Below, in pieces: positions 48,001 through 58,804 of a stretch of DNA of 64,000 nucleotides. Origin of the DNA: Lutjanus erythropterus. Taxonomy: Eukaryota > Chordata > Actinopteri > Lutjaniformes > Lutjanidae. The translations under genes and the position numbers were made by a program. The notes below the pieces were generated by a model. It saw only the letters and a program-made list of their open reading frames with translations, ran no database searches and had not been told where the DNA came from. The stretch covers positions 29,127,673 through 29,191,672 of the forward strand of contig CM034610.1 of NCBI GenBank assembly GCA_020091685.1, written 5' to 3'. The first letter of the stretch is position 1. Each line of letters opens with the position of its first letter.

Positions 48001-51000
48001 ATCCCCGAGCACCACCAGAAGAAAACCTTCGACTCCCTCATTCAGGTCAAACACAGAAATTTATTTTAATTTTATGTCTCACGCTAAAAAATCTGGAAGT
48101 GAACATCAAAATAAGTTATTTATTATGTAAGTTTTCCTTTGGGGACATAATTTGCATTTGAAAAAGGTAAAAAAAAACAAACACTTATTTTATTGTTTCT
48201 TGCAAAATGTTTGAAATCACAATAATATCGTATCATCGTCTCATCAGCTCTGTCCCGTCTCCACATCACCTTCATTATGTTTGATCTTCTTCCTTCCTGT
48301 CCCCTCGTCCGTCCACAGGAAGCGCTGGACAACCTGATGCTGGAGGGAGACAACATCGTGTCTGCAGCTCGCAGAGCCATAATGCGCCACGACTACTCGG
48401 CCGTCCTCACCATCTTCCCCATCCTCAGACACCTGAAGATGAACAAGTCTGAGTTTGACTCCACGCTGCAGGTCTTCGTCACTTCACTCTTGTTATTTCT
48501 GTCCCTCCAGGAAGCTGCGGTGTTGCGATGCCATGAGATTTATCAATGCTCTGTGCACTTTTATATTTTATAATTTTGTGTTGTTTTTACTGAGTTTGAG
48601 CAACAAAAAGATTTTGCAATTTTTTCATTTATAAATTAAGCAAATTTTGTTTTTAGTGAGGTTACTTAGAACACTGTTTTATTCTTGCTGAAAATTGCAA
48701 CTTTTTGTTTCTTTTAAATTTTCCACTTGCTCCCACAAATTCATTGCAAAAAATGTCTAAAAACTTTGATACATGCGTCACAGTTTGTTAGAAAAGCTGC
48801 CATGTAATCAAAATCTGTAGGCTGCAACAATCCCCCAAAAGCCAGCAAAATCCTGGAGGGACTGATTATTTGTACTGTATTGTGTTTTGTAGGATTAAGA
48901 GAATTCACTGCCATGAAATTATGTTTGATACATTTTTTGAAGTTAAATTTATTTGACTTTGTTTTTTTTGCAGGGCACAGCAGCGAGCACCAAGAACAAG
49001 CTGCCGACTCTCATCACCTCGATGGAAACGATCGGAGCCAAAGCTCTGGAGGAGTTTGCAGACAGCATCAAGGCAACACACTCATGTTTTATTCTCTGTC
49101 ACTGATTGCGAGTTTGATTCAGGCGTTCTGTGCTGAATCCTCTTTTGTCTGACCACAGAATGATCCTGATAAAGAGTACAACATGCCCAAGGATGGAACG
49201 GTCCATGAACTGACCAGCAATGTAAGCTAACACTCTCTTACTGTTACTCTGTGTTATGTAACGTCGCTGGATTTATTTGCTCTCTCTGCACTTCAAACTC
49301 AACACCTTCTAACAAGGACTCTGCTGTTTGTCCGTCTCTGGGGATCCAGGTGGTCTCCTTGGGAACAGCTAACAGCGGCGAGCAGAGCGTCTCTGTTTAA
49401 TCAATAAGCTGAGGTGATGCTTACCTTGACCTCTCTGTCCCGCAGGCCATCCTGTTCCTGCAGCAGCTGCTGGACTTCCACGAGACGGCCGGAGCCATGC
49501 TGGCCTCACAAGGTAGAGCCGCACAAACACGACCTGTTCGTTCTCGTTATCCGAGACCTCCTGCTGCCCTGCTCGGCTGCTGAGATGCTGCTTCCTTTAG
49601 TGCTAAATATCAGCAGTTGTCCTCGTCAGATGTCTGTGATCTAAACATTACATCAGGCCATCCGTTAACCTGCACATAACACTTATTATTCTGTCTCAAA
49701 GTATTTGGACAGTGATGTAATTTTCATTTATTGGTTCTGTTCTTTTGGTTTGAAGTGAAACTTTGAGGTCAGCTCTTTTTACACACACCCTAAAGTTTAG
49801 GAAAAACCAGCAGCACTTCTGAACACACAGTCAAAGAAACCAAGAAATAAACCAGGAAAATGGTCTAGTAACACTTTATTTCACAGGTCCCATATTTCCC
49901 TCTAATTTATAAAATCTAAACTGGAATGAAAAGAAAAAGTAAAAACAAAATAAAAATAAAAGCTAGTGAAAAATACAAAACTATAATAACTCTGGTCTCA
50001 GCAGTGTAATGCAGTAGCTTAACCAGAGCAAACAGGAGTGAATCAAAGCAAAGCTTCATGTTAAAATATGACCGATTAAATTTCTCAAACAAAGGAAATT
50101 AAAATTAAAGGCCCGCCTCTAATACAAGCCTGCTTCAAATAAAGGCCTGTTACGTTCTGCAGCTGAGGTAAACAAAGGCTGCAGTCACTATTTGATTATT
50201 TGTCCAAAAAAACGTGTCACTGTCCAAACACTGAGACTGAACACTGTATTTGTGCATCATGAGTCCAGATATAAAAGTCCACATTAGAACATTACTGATA
50301 CTGAAGCATGAGGTGGACATACGGTGTTTTAATAGATAAAAATGATCACATGGTTCCTCCCTCACTGTGTCCCTGTCACACCAATCCAACACTTTCACAG
50401 TTCTCCCAGTTTCTCCCCTCACTCATTCTGTTTCTGTTCACCTTCACCCCCTCCACCTTTCCTTCTTCTGGCCTCGTGCAGCTTTGAATTGTTTTCCTCT
50501 TCTTTCAGAGGGAGCCTGTGTGACTCACGTTTTCTCCAGCATGTGTTCAGCCTCAGGAGCTGTGCGTCAGTCCTGCTAATATTTTACAAAAGATTAATTA
50601 ATTTGTTCAGGTTAAATTGGATTTATTATTAGTTTAATCCAATCATCCCTCATGTGGGGGTTGTAAATCAGCGTTTGAAGGTCTCTGGCTCCCTCCTGTC
50701 TCCTGTTGATCGCAGCTTTGCTCTCCCTCCTTTTCATTATCCGACTCTTTTCAAACACTCGACCCCTCGCTGCTTGGCTGATGACTGTTTGCTTACTCTG
50801 CACTAACAGATCTTTTCTAACCTTTTTGCACTTGTGCCTCTTTCTCTTTCTCCTCTTTATTGCCTTGCCTCGGCCCTTTTAGTACTGGGGGACACTTACA
50901 ATATACCTTTAGACCCCCGAGGTAAGCACAAGAGCGTGTGGAGGCCCCTGATGAGCAGTGGTGGGAGAAGTACTCTGATCTTTTACTGAAGTAAACAAAC

Positions 51001-54000
51001 CAATACAATAAAAATACATAAGTATTAGCAGCAAATTATACTTAAAGTATTAAAAGTTAAAATACACATTATGCAAAAATCTTCAAAACTAAAGTTGTCA
51101 TATGAATAGATTTGAATAGAGGTCAAAAGTAGCAGAAAGACTCGAGCACAAGAACCTAAAATTTGTGCTTGAAGGGATAAGATCATTAGAAGTGGAGTTG
51201 TGAGGTATTTATCCATAGTCAGTGTGTTACCTACAGTAGATAGTGGTCTGCACATGCCACGCTATGAGAAGAAGCAGGAGTACCGGTAAAGGAAGCTAAG
51301 CAACGTGCTGCTGTGGACAGAGTCAGCAGCAAAATGGATTTTAGACACATATCAGTTTCAGTGCACAAGATATTTAGAATATTTTCAGTTTTACTTTGCT
51401 GTCAAAATTTTCCGGCAGGAAAAGCAAAATAGAAGCTAAATATCACTCTCTCCAAGGCAACCAGACTCCTTTGATAAAATCAGTCATTTTACCTCGCAGA
51501 ACACAGGAGTTGTGGGTCTACAGCTGCCTCAATCAGTTAGCTTGTTTCTGTCATTTTGTGACTTTGGTGAATCTAAACTAATCCACTGAAACACAAAAGT
51601 CACACAATGACACAAACAACCTATGAGTCTGAGGCAGCGAAGAGGCAGCAAACGGTTAAATTACTGTTTTTGCCAAAGGAGTCTGGTGGATTTGTAGAGA
51701 GCGATATAACTTAATGATGACAGGCTAAAACTGTGAAAATATTCTAAATATAGTACACACTTAAACCAGTATTGTTTTGTAGGTGTTTGAAGTACATGTT
51801 GCTGCTGACCCCGTCTACATCAGGACACTGTTTATCTTTCTACAGCGGCACTCCTGCTGCTTCTCCAGACTGGGGTCACGTTAGTAGCTAGTCTCCTGAT
51901 ACCAGACAATCAGAGATCTCGTCACCTACAGATCATCTGGGGGTTTCTAAATCCAAGGAAACTGATCGAACAGCAGCAAGAACAGCTGCTAATAATACAA
52001 GCCTGTTTCAAATAAGGACGTCTTACCTGAAACCATGCTGTCGCTCACAATATAACAGACTACCCTAAAGACATTGGATTGGTTTGTCGTTTAAGGTTTT
52101 TTTTTTAAACTATAATTGTTTCCACACAGTTTTAACAACAGTAAGTGCAAGACTGTCCTCAGTTTCTTTTTAGTAAAGCGCTCAGAGGTTTATGACTCAA
52201 GGTGACACCATCCGCTGTAGTTAATACTCTGACCAAGCAGACGTACCTCATACAACCCCACTTGAAAAAAACCTGAAATGTTCCTTTAACTTTAGTACTT
52301 GATTAAATATAATTTATTTTCCACCACTGCTGATTGTGACTGTGTTCTGCTTTGTGAGGTTGTTTTCATGCTGATTGAACTATAATTGCAGCTGATTATC
52401 TGTGAGTGACAGGAACCTGTTTCATACAGAGACACGTGCAGGTTGAGAGAACCCACTTCTAAATGCTGCCATGGCAACCTCTGTAATTAATACTTAACCA
52501 TCCTCAGTGGAGATGTAGATTTCAGTCCAGTCTTCATCTAAAAAGAAAAAGAAAGATTGTGTCATTAGATTAAATTAAGAGGTAAAACTCATAATTGTGG
52601 GTTATTGAGTAAATTTTATGGTGCTGAAACGTTCTGTGTTTCCTGCAGAGTCGAGTTCGTCAGCGACCAGCTACACCTCCGAGTTCAACAAAAGGCTCCT
52701 CAGCACATATATCTGTAAGTAGAGAACCAGCTGTTTAGATGATGTGAACAGGATTTGTTGTTGGGGACTGATGGATGAGTTTCTCCTCTCAGGTAAGGTG
52801 CTGGGGAACCTGCAGCTGAACCTGCTCAGTAAATCCAAAGTGTACGAGGATTCGGCTCTGAGCGCCATTTTTCTGCACAACAACTACAACTACATCCTCA
52901 AGTCGCTGGAGAAGTGAGTTTTCCTCTTTTCCATCCACGACCTTCACGTACTTACAGGAATTAGTGTTGATAAACTGCAAGAACAAGTTTGAAACTGATA
53001 TGATGGTTTTCTGGGTCCATTATGAAAACTAAAAACTGTAGTTTTGAATACGCTTGTTAATTTCACAGCAACTGCGGTTATCTTTTAACCACATCAGTGT
53101 TTTGGCAGATTTTATCTACTGAGTGACAAATTTAGAATCAGCTGCATTGGCCAAGAAACCATTTAGGCAAGTGCTTAAATTTTCATCCAAGGATGATGTA
53201 GAGAAAATATGAGCTGCATAAAATCATTTGCTCAGGATGTTGAAAAGGAAAATCAGTGATGAAAATAAAAATACTTTGTTACTGTAGAGTTTTCAGGTAT
53301 CTGTACTTTACTTTAGTATTTATTTTTCTTACTTTTTTTTTGAGTTTTTACTCTCTACATTTTAAAACAAATATCTGTACATCACTGCACTCCTTCTGCT
53401 CAACATCAAGACCAGTTTCAACCTAAATGGATGGGACTTTGTAATTAGCTGTGTATTATAATGAACTATTTAGAGGAGTGGACCGTACCATTATCTTATT
53501 CTAGACGCCCATCATTGATTTCCATTGATCATTTCACATGATGAAGATCTGTTAGAAGACTTTTAAAACTTTACTGTCTTGTGTCATTTATCACAGTGAA
53601 CATTAATTAAATGATTAATTCATGTGTTTGTAAAAGTTACATTAGTGCTGCGTGATAGTTGAGTTAAAGGCTTCACTGTGATGAATTAAACAACTGAAGC
53701 AAGTAGTGGTGGAAGGTAACCAAGTACATTGTGTGGTACTTTTACATGTAACTTGTAAGTGTATTTTAATGCCAATGCTATTTTTACTTGAGTAAGATTT
53801 ATAATACAGGATGTGTAACTGAGTATTTCTGCTCTGTGGTGTTCTTACTTCAAAAAATCTGAGTACAAGCAGCTCTTTAATATTTATACTCTGACCTTTC
53901 ATGCAGCCATTGGTCTCCATTCATTTCTGCAAAGAGAAAAAAGCAGCATTAATGTTGAAATGTCTGTTGGTCTTCAGGTCTGAACTGATCCAGCTGGTGA

Positions 54001-56832
54001 CTGTGACTCAGAAGAAAGCTGAGAATTCGTACAGAGAGCTGATCGAGCAGCAGATCCTCATGTACAAGAGCAGGTAAACATCCTCAAAACAAACCGCTTC
54101 ATGTCTGACAAACCCGCGCCGTTCACTGTTTCTTCTTTTTATTTTATTTGTCTTACAGCTGGTTCAAAGTCACAGAGCACCTGACCGACAGGAACATGCC
54201 CGTCTTCCAACCTGGCACCAAGGTCAGAACTTTATTATCTCTCACTCTCAGGGAAAAGTTAAATGTTCGCCAGCTTTGGTACAGACGTGTCAACTTCAAC
54301 ACGTCTGTATGATTTCTGGCACTGGAGAGAAGTTGATGCTGTGCCAGTTTAACAGAGTCCAGTGAGTCCAGAGAGTCCCCTACAGGTCAACCTCAGACCA
54401 GCACTTAGATCAGTGTCAATGTTCACACTTGACCTGTTCAACCTCTGCTTTTTGGGGAAAGTAAAAACATGGAGGTTCTCAGGATCCAGTGATATATTCA
54501 AAACTTATCTTAAAGTGATTGTTTTTTTTTTTTTTGAAGTGAAGAATCAATATCAGTTCAAATGTCTAAATTTCTGTTTTCACTGCTTTACGTTGCTGTT
54601 GAACGGTCTTTTACAATGAGAGACTAAAGTTTTATCACTTTCTCCAAAGCAACCAGACTCCTTTGACAAAAACATCATTTTACTTCATAGAAAACAGAAG
54701 TTACTGATCCACCGCTGCCTCGATTTGTTAGTTTGTTTGTGTTTTTGTGTGACTTTTGTGATATAAGTAGTGTAAGGAACTACAAACTGATATATTTTAC
54801 AAGATTAGTTTGGATTCACCAAAGTATAGAAACACGCTACAACTTAGTAGCTACTGTATTATAATCACATCACCCCAACAAATAATCATCAAAATAAAAT
54901 AACAATAATAAAAACATTAACAGTTGTAGTGAAATCTGAAATGGGGAAAGACGGTAAATAGGAAAAACAATAAAAAAAATTTAAGTTTAAAAAATATATA
55001 TATAAATGAAAATGAGATAAAATGAATATTTGAGTAAAGCAGAGAGCCAGTGATCATGACTCCAGTCATTAAATAATAACTCTGTCATAAATCAAAGGTT
55101 GACACAGTGATTAGTTATTAAATTAATTAGCATCACAGCTCCTTTTGAATTTCAGGTGTCTGACATGGATTCTGTTAAATAAGGTGGAAATTAGACAAAC
55201 TCAAAAATATGTCACTGTTGTCTTTATTCTAATGTGATTTGTGTGTCTGCTTTTCAGGATTATGATTGAATAAAATATTGGAATATTAATAAGACAATTT
55301 TTTCGATTATTTTAAGTAAATTAATTGTTACATTAATGTATTAAAAAAATAAATGTTAGATTAATTGTTTAAAAAATAAAATGAGGTGAGGTGCAGCCCC
55401 AGTATTAACTTTCTTTATCTTCTTCCATCTCAGATCAAACACTTTAGTTAAGAGTGATTTCTTTTCTCCATTTTATAGATTTTGTTAATTGTGTTCTTCC
55501 ATTTGCTCGGTTGTGTAATCTGTTAAAACACCAGAGTCACACAGTAACACGAACAGAGACACTGATCGAGGCAGCAGTAGACGAGTGACTCCTCCAATAT
55601 TTGACTGATGTAACAGCAGTTTTCTGTCAGAAAAGGATGTCAGACTACAAGGTAAGGCAGTGAAAATACTGTAAATACAGTGTACACTGAAAGTGATTTG
55701 ATTTTGTAGGATGGTGTTTTCTTTTTTTACCTTTGTATAACACCACCTCAAAACCTGAACCACGCCTTCAGAGTCTTTGAATTATATAAATACTGTTTAT
55801 AAAATCCCTAGAAAGTGTTTGTGTCTTACTGAAACCTGGACGTGTCTCTGCTTTGAGTACATTTTGTAACTGAAATCTTTTTCCTCCTTCAGCTGAAGGA
55901 TAAAGAACGACAGGTGATAAAAGACAAATTCAAGGTGAGGGCAGAGTTCACACACCTTTCAATATAACAAATCCTCTAAAAAGTCACACTCTGTCGTAGC
56001 ATGAGCATGAAAGAACAAACTGTGTCTGACCTCTTTTTCTCCTCGCTGCCTCTCAGGGTTTTAACGACGGCCTGGAGGAGTTGTGTAAGATCCAGAAGGG
56101 CTGGGCCATCCCAGACAAAGAGCAGCGAGACTTCATCCGTCATTCTCAGAAGAAAGTGGTGTCTGATGCTTACAGAGCCTTCCTGCAGAGGTGAGACGCA
56201 CATCCAGAACGCTGAAAAAACTTTATGCATGTTTATAGTTGAGATGAAAAATGCCTTTTTTTAAAAAACAAAACAAAAAAACTTTTCGATCAGACATATG
56301 CCAATTTTTTCTGTATTCTTACATCAAAATCCAACCATGTTTTCTTCCTGTAAAAATATTAAATATGACATGAGCTAATAAAGAAGCCAACCAACTCATT
56401 TCACCCAGTATCATCAGAACATCCACCCATCAATCAACCTGCAGCTTTTAGCAGCACAGAGCTAAGATTCAGTACAGTAGATTGACACTCCAACTTTTCT
56501 ACATTAAAAAATCAAATTCCTCCCAACATTATATCCAGCCTGCTGATCCTGTTTCACCCAGAAATATTTCACGATACAGAATCTAGATCCTCTCAGAATC
56601 GTTTCATCTCAAATACTTTTCACTGAAAATCCTTCAGATGTGATCGATTTTACGCGGCGCTACACGTGTCAGCCAATCTGAGCTCTGACGTCCTTCACTC
56701 TGAACATTTTTCTCTCCTTTTTCATCCAGATGTGCCAACATCTCTTTCACCAAGAACCCCGAGAAGTACCACAAGTACCGACCGGAGGAGGTGGAGGAGA
56801 TGATTGAGAAGCTGTTCGACACGTCCGCCTGA
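38679..56832 (+). CDS. exoc7: Exocyst complex component 7 (Exo70)
   Basis: Constitutive exons: 38679-38738, 38917-38982, 39644-39828, 39928-40033, 40201-40423, 42984-43151, 47900-48045, 48319-48471, 48974-49072, 49159-49221, 49446-49512, 52649-52714, 52793-52913, 53978-54073, 54159-54222, 55893-55934, 56057-56190 and 56730-56832 (TGA). Cassettes: 43504-43515, 46680-46772, 47587-47655 and 50883-50921. All join in phase: 653 aa without cassettes (the length of a human isoform) and 724 aa with all four. Exo70 is the exocyst subunit that tethers secretory vesicles to PI(4,5)P2-rich plasma membrane. The N-terminal coiled coil ([10 protein letters not shown]...[17 protein letters not shown]), the rod, and the C-terminal lipid-binding tail ([12 protein letters not shown]...KLFDTSA) are all conserved. 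An in-frame ATG at 38661 would add six residues; 38679 is preferred because mammals start MIP. The intron after 49072 begins with GC. Confidence 0.96.
38983..39643 (+). other. exoc7 intron 2
   Basis: It starts GTGCGATG and then contains a short CA repeat (38994-39013). Otherwise it is plain AT-rich intron. Confidence 0.7.
40724..41014. mobile_element. ATTAATCG-type dispersed element, copy 2
   Basis: It starts GGGCTGCAGCTAACGATTAT and ends GGATTAATTATTGCAGCTCT, which are mutually inverted. Internal words AGGAGTAAAGAAACCAGAAA and AATGACTCAAAACG are shared with copies at 16375-16556 and 58207-58490. Confidence 0.65.
42928..42980 (+). repeat. (TCC)n microsatellite serving as polypyrimidine tract
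   Basis: About 14 TCC/CTC triplets end next to the acceptor CTGCAG of exoc7 exon 6. Length variation here would change the polypyrimidine tract directly. Confidence 0.85.
43504..43515 (+). CDS. exoc7: exoc7 12-nt cassette microexon
   Basis: The 12 bases between acceptor GATGACAG and donor GTAAACAC are in phase 1 on both sides. They add VYIP after the KRP of exon 6, as in mammalian EXOC7 isoforms reading [14 protein letters not shown]. Size, phase and peptide all match, so this is a real alternative microexon rather than chance. Confidence 0.85.
45048..45078. repeat. (TG)n microsatellite
   Basis: About 15 TG dinucleotides, 20 bases after a 17-base poly-T run, in the exoc7 cassette region. 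Confidence 0.93.
46680..46772 (+). CDS. exoc7: exoc7 93-nt cassette exon
   Basis: Between acceptor TGGGACCAG and donor GTAACG, phase 1 to phase 1, it encodes [20 protein letters not shown] followed by a GGSNLTPLE tail. This is nearly identical to the 31-residue insert that in mammals distinguishes the longer (epithelial-type) Exo70 isoform from the 653-aa form. A TGGTGG-type motif lies about 150 bases upstream. Confidence 0.9.
47075..47200. mobile_element. Decayed TTACTTTN-type element
   Basis: Runs of AGTTACTTTAATTTGAAAG, AATATATTACATTACTTTTG and AGTTACTTTCACC resemble the element at 3122-3260. Ends are not definable. Confidence 0.35.
47381..47404. repeat. (AC)n microsatellite
   Basis: Twelve AC dinucleotides upstream of the 69-nt exoc7 cassette. 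Confidence 0.9.
47587..47655 (+). CDS. exoc7: exoc7 69-nt cassette exon
   Basis: Between acceptor CACCAG and donor GTGAGT, phase 1 to phase 1, it encodes a 23-residue insert beginning [17 protein letters not shown]. This matches the mouse isoform segment [26 protein letters not shown] lies about 115 bases upstream. Skipping keeps the frame. Confidence 0.88.
49073..49158 (+). other. exoc7: exoc7 GC-AG intron
   Basis: The exon ends ATC AAG at 49072 and the intron begins GCAACACACT. It ends ACCACAG at 49158. The flanking protein [17 protein letters not shown] matches mammals with no gap, so the donor must be GC rather than GT. At 86 bases it is one of the shortest introns in the gene. Confidence 0.88.
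50883..50921 (+). CDS. exoc7: exoc7 39-nt cassette exon
   Basis: Between acceptor CCCTTTTAG and donor GTAAGC, phase 1 to phase 1, it encodes [13 protein letters not shown], identical to the mouse isoform insert that I recall before ETSSSATSY. Inclusion or skipping keeps the frame. Confidence 0.9.
51265..51870. mobile_element. Foldback element, arms about 300 bp
   Basis: The left arm (about 51265-51580) and right arm (about 51590-51870) are imperfect inverted copies. Paired landmarks are GAAGAAGCAGGAGTACCGG and the inverse of CGGCACTCCTGCTGCTTCTC, AGAATATTTTCAGTTTTA and TAAAACTGTGAAAATATTCT, and CCAGACTCCTTTGATAAAA and TTGCCAAAGGAGTCTGG. Related pieces lie at about 24040-24270, 54640-54790 and 55520-55700. 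Confidence 0.7.
52914..53977 (+). other. exoc7 intron with AGTACTTTTAC-type element
   Basis: A 1.06-kb intron. About 53704-53870 begins AGTGGTGGAAGGTAACCAAG and contains ACTTTTACATGTAACTTGTA and TTTACTTGAGTAAGATTT, typical of a widespread teleost non-autonomous DNA element. Nothing coding is seen. Confidence 0.6.
54223..55892 (+). other. exoc7 intron holding a split foldback
   Basis: This 1.7-kb intron contains a left-arm fragment (54640-54790, CAACCAGACTCCTTTGACAA) and an inverted right-arm fragment (55520-55700) of the 51265-51870 family, separated by about 730 bases of AT-rich DNA. No exon is seen between 54222 and 55893. Confidence 0.65.
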
Positions 56833-57032
56833 GCTGCTGCACTTCAGCTGATCAACTGCGACTCTCGTTTCCCACGCTCTGCGAACACATCTCACCCCGA
56901 GCTCCTCTAACAAACACTCAGCCTCTCGTCACACTACCGTCGCCCTCGTTTGTGTCTGATGAACGTTTTGTACAAAGATATGAACATGATGTATTTATGT
57001 AATTTAGCCGTTCCAGCTCAGCATTTCAAACA

Positions 57033-57053
57033 AATAAAGGGACTCTAAATAAA
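57033..57053 (+). terminator. exoc7: exoc7 polyadenylation signals
   Basis: Two AATAAA hexamers, at 57033-57038 and 57048-57053, about 200 bases after the stop codon, which suits a short 3' untranslated region. Confidence 0.65.
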
Positions 57054-57434
57054 CTGAACACTGAGCCTCTTTTATCATGTTAGACAATTTTGAATCTTTT
57101 TTTCAGCTGGAACACATGCAACAATATTCTCAGAAATCGTCTCTTATATTCTCTGTCAAGAAAAAAAAAGAGAATTCAACTCCAGATGCTCTGAGATCTG
57201 CTCCTAACCGGGGCTGAATGATCAGTTCCACCTGATCATAAACTGGAGGGGTGTGGCCAGTAGTTTGTTATCAATAGAGCTGCAACAATTAATCAATAAT
57301 TGAATTAATTGCAGACTATTTAGATAATCGATTAATCAATCTGAGCAGTTTTTTAAAGAAAAAAGTGAAAATTCAGTTTTTGTTTTTTTTTCTGGGTTCT
57401 TTACTCCTTTATGACATCAAGCTGAATACAAGAT

Positions 57435-57473
57435 GTTCTACCAAGACAAGATGTTCTCTTGTCTTGGTAGAAC
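57435..57473. repeat. Perfect 16-bp inverted repeat with 7-nt loop
   Basis: GTTCTACCAAGACAAG (57435-57450) and CTTGTCTTGGTAGAAC (57458-57473) are exact reverse complements around ATGTTCT. A few more outer bases can pair (CAAGA with TCTTG) after a small bulge. Confidence 0.9.
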
Positions 57474-58206
57474 TGCTCTTGAACATTTGTAAAATTTTCT
57501 TTTATCTAAGATAAAATAAATAAACATTGGTCAATCACAGGAATCGCTGGGTACAAACAAACAACAAAATAATAACGAACATGAACAAAAGTAAGAGAAA
57601 ATGTGTTTGTTTGTTTGTGGTTTCTTGTAGGCGGCCCACCGTTACATGTTTTTCACCACATGAGAGCGTTTGTTTGAATAAATAAGTGAACAGACGTCAG
57701 GAGAAGCTGCTCTTTCCTGCCCTGCAGTGCAGAAACATCATTAGTGCTGCAGAGAGCGTCCTCATCTCGTGCATCCTGATGAGAATTGGAGGGTTTTATG
57801 TGCAGGAGAAACACTCAACGCTCCTCAGTGAGACGTCTTCACCACACATCAACGCCGTGTTTATGACAACACTTGATGAGCTTAAACACTCAACATTCAT
57901 GTGCGTAGATTTGTTGACTGGCAGTCGAGGTTGTTTGTGAGCGTGCGGCTCCAGATTGTTTTGTTTTCATTTACATAAAGACGGTCTGATGTCACACTGA
58001 CAGAACAATCTGTGTGTGTTTCCATGGAAAAGACTCGAGCTGATTCAGTGTGTTACTTTAAAAATGTAATCCAATACAGATACTAATTACAGTCAGTAAC
58101 ATAACAGAAGTACCACAATATTAAAGTAATGTAACTTGATTACTTTGTTGTTTTTGGATTACCTCAGTGTAAAATATAGTGAAATTGTTTAGCCTAATAT
58201 AGCTTT

Positions 58207-58490
58207 TTAGGGCTGGAACTAATGATTATTTTAATCTTTGATCAATCAGTAGATCATTTTCTCAATTTATTGATTAGTTGTTTGGTCATTAAATCAGAAC
58301 ATGGTGAAAAGTGTTGATCAAAGTCCTCAAATGTCCTGATTTGTCCACAACTTAAAAATATTCAGTTTACTGTCAGAGAGGAGTAAAGAAACCAGAAAAT
58401 ATTCACATTTGAGGAGCTGAAATTTAAATAAATTTAATTAACTATGAAATGACTCAAAACGATTCATGAATTAATTCATCCCGTCACAAT
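58207..58490. mobile_element. ATTAATCG-type dispersed element, copy 3
   Basis: It starts TAGGGCTGGAACTAATGATT and shares GTTTGGTCATTAAATC, GAGGAGTAAAGAAACCAGAA and AATGACTCAAAACGATT with the copies at 40724-41014 and, in part, 16375-16556. The right end is degraded. Confidence 0.6.
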
Positions 58491-58559
58491 CTTGTCACTT
58501 GAAAAATAGGTCCAAACGTTTGGCGCACCGTTCCATCAAATGAAAAGACTAAGAAAACT

Positions 58560-58804
58560 ATTAAAAATACAACTACATGTAAACATATACTCGTGTAATA
58601 TAAAGTTAGAAAGTGTTTTCATTAATGCCAACCAGTTTAAGATACAATCACATTAGCAGACACAACCAGCACCACAAACCAGCAAACAAACAACTACAAA
58701 ACTGAACCAACTCACCACTGAAGACTTTTACATAAGCAAAGGTCCAGCTGATCCAATCCAGTCACACATTTAGTCCAAAACACACTATTTCCATCAATAA
58801 ATAC
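58560..58804. repeat. Left copy of a diverged repeat, hAT target
   Basis: It shares TTTGAGATACAATCACA-like, AAAGGTCCAGCTGATCCAATC and ACATTTAGTCCAAAACACAC motifs with 59720-59965 in the same order, ending in the ATAAATAC octamer at which the hAT element inserted. Confidence 0.65.

Larger units (their letters stand above)
49513..52648 (+). other. exoc7 intron region around the 39-nt cassette
   Basis: The 3.1 kb between exons 49446-49512 and 52649-52714 contains the 39-nt cassette, a GTGGTGGGAGAAGTACT-type element fragment (50955-51060) and a foldback element (51265-51870). No other gene is seen. Confidence 0.75.

Noticed and set aside
49352..49400. Possible extra exoc7 exon after GGATCCAG
   Set aside because: It has no donor before a stop codon and no counterpart in mammalian isoforms. 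The flanking exons join in phase without it.
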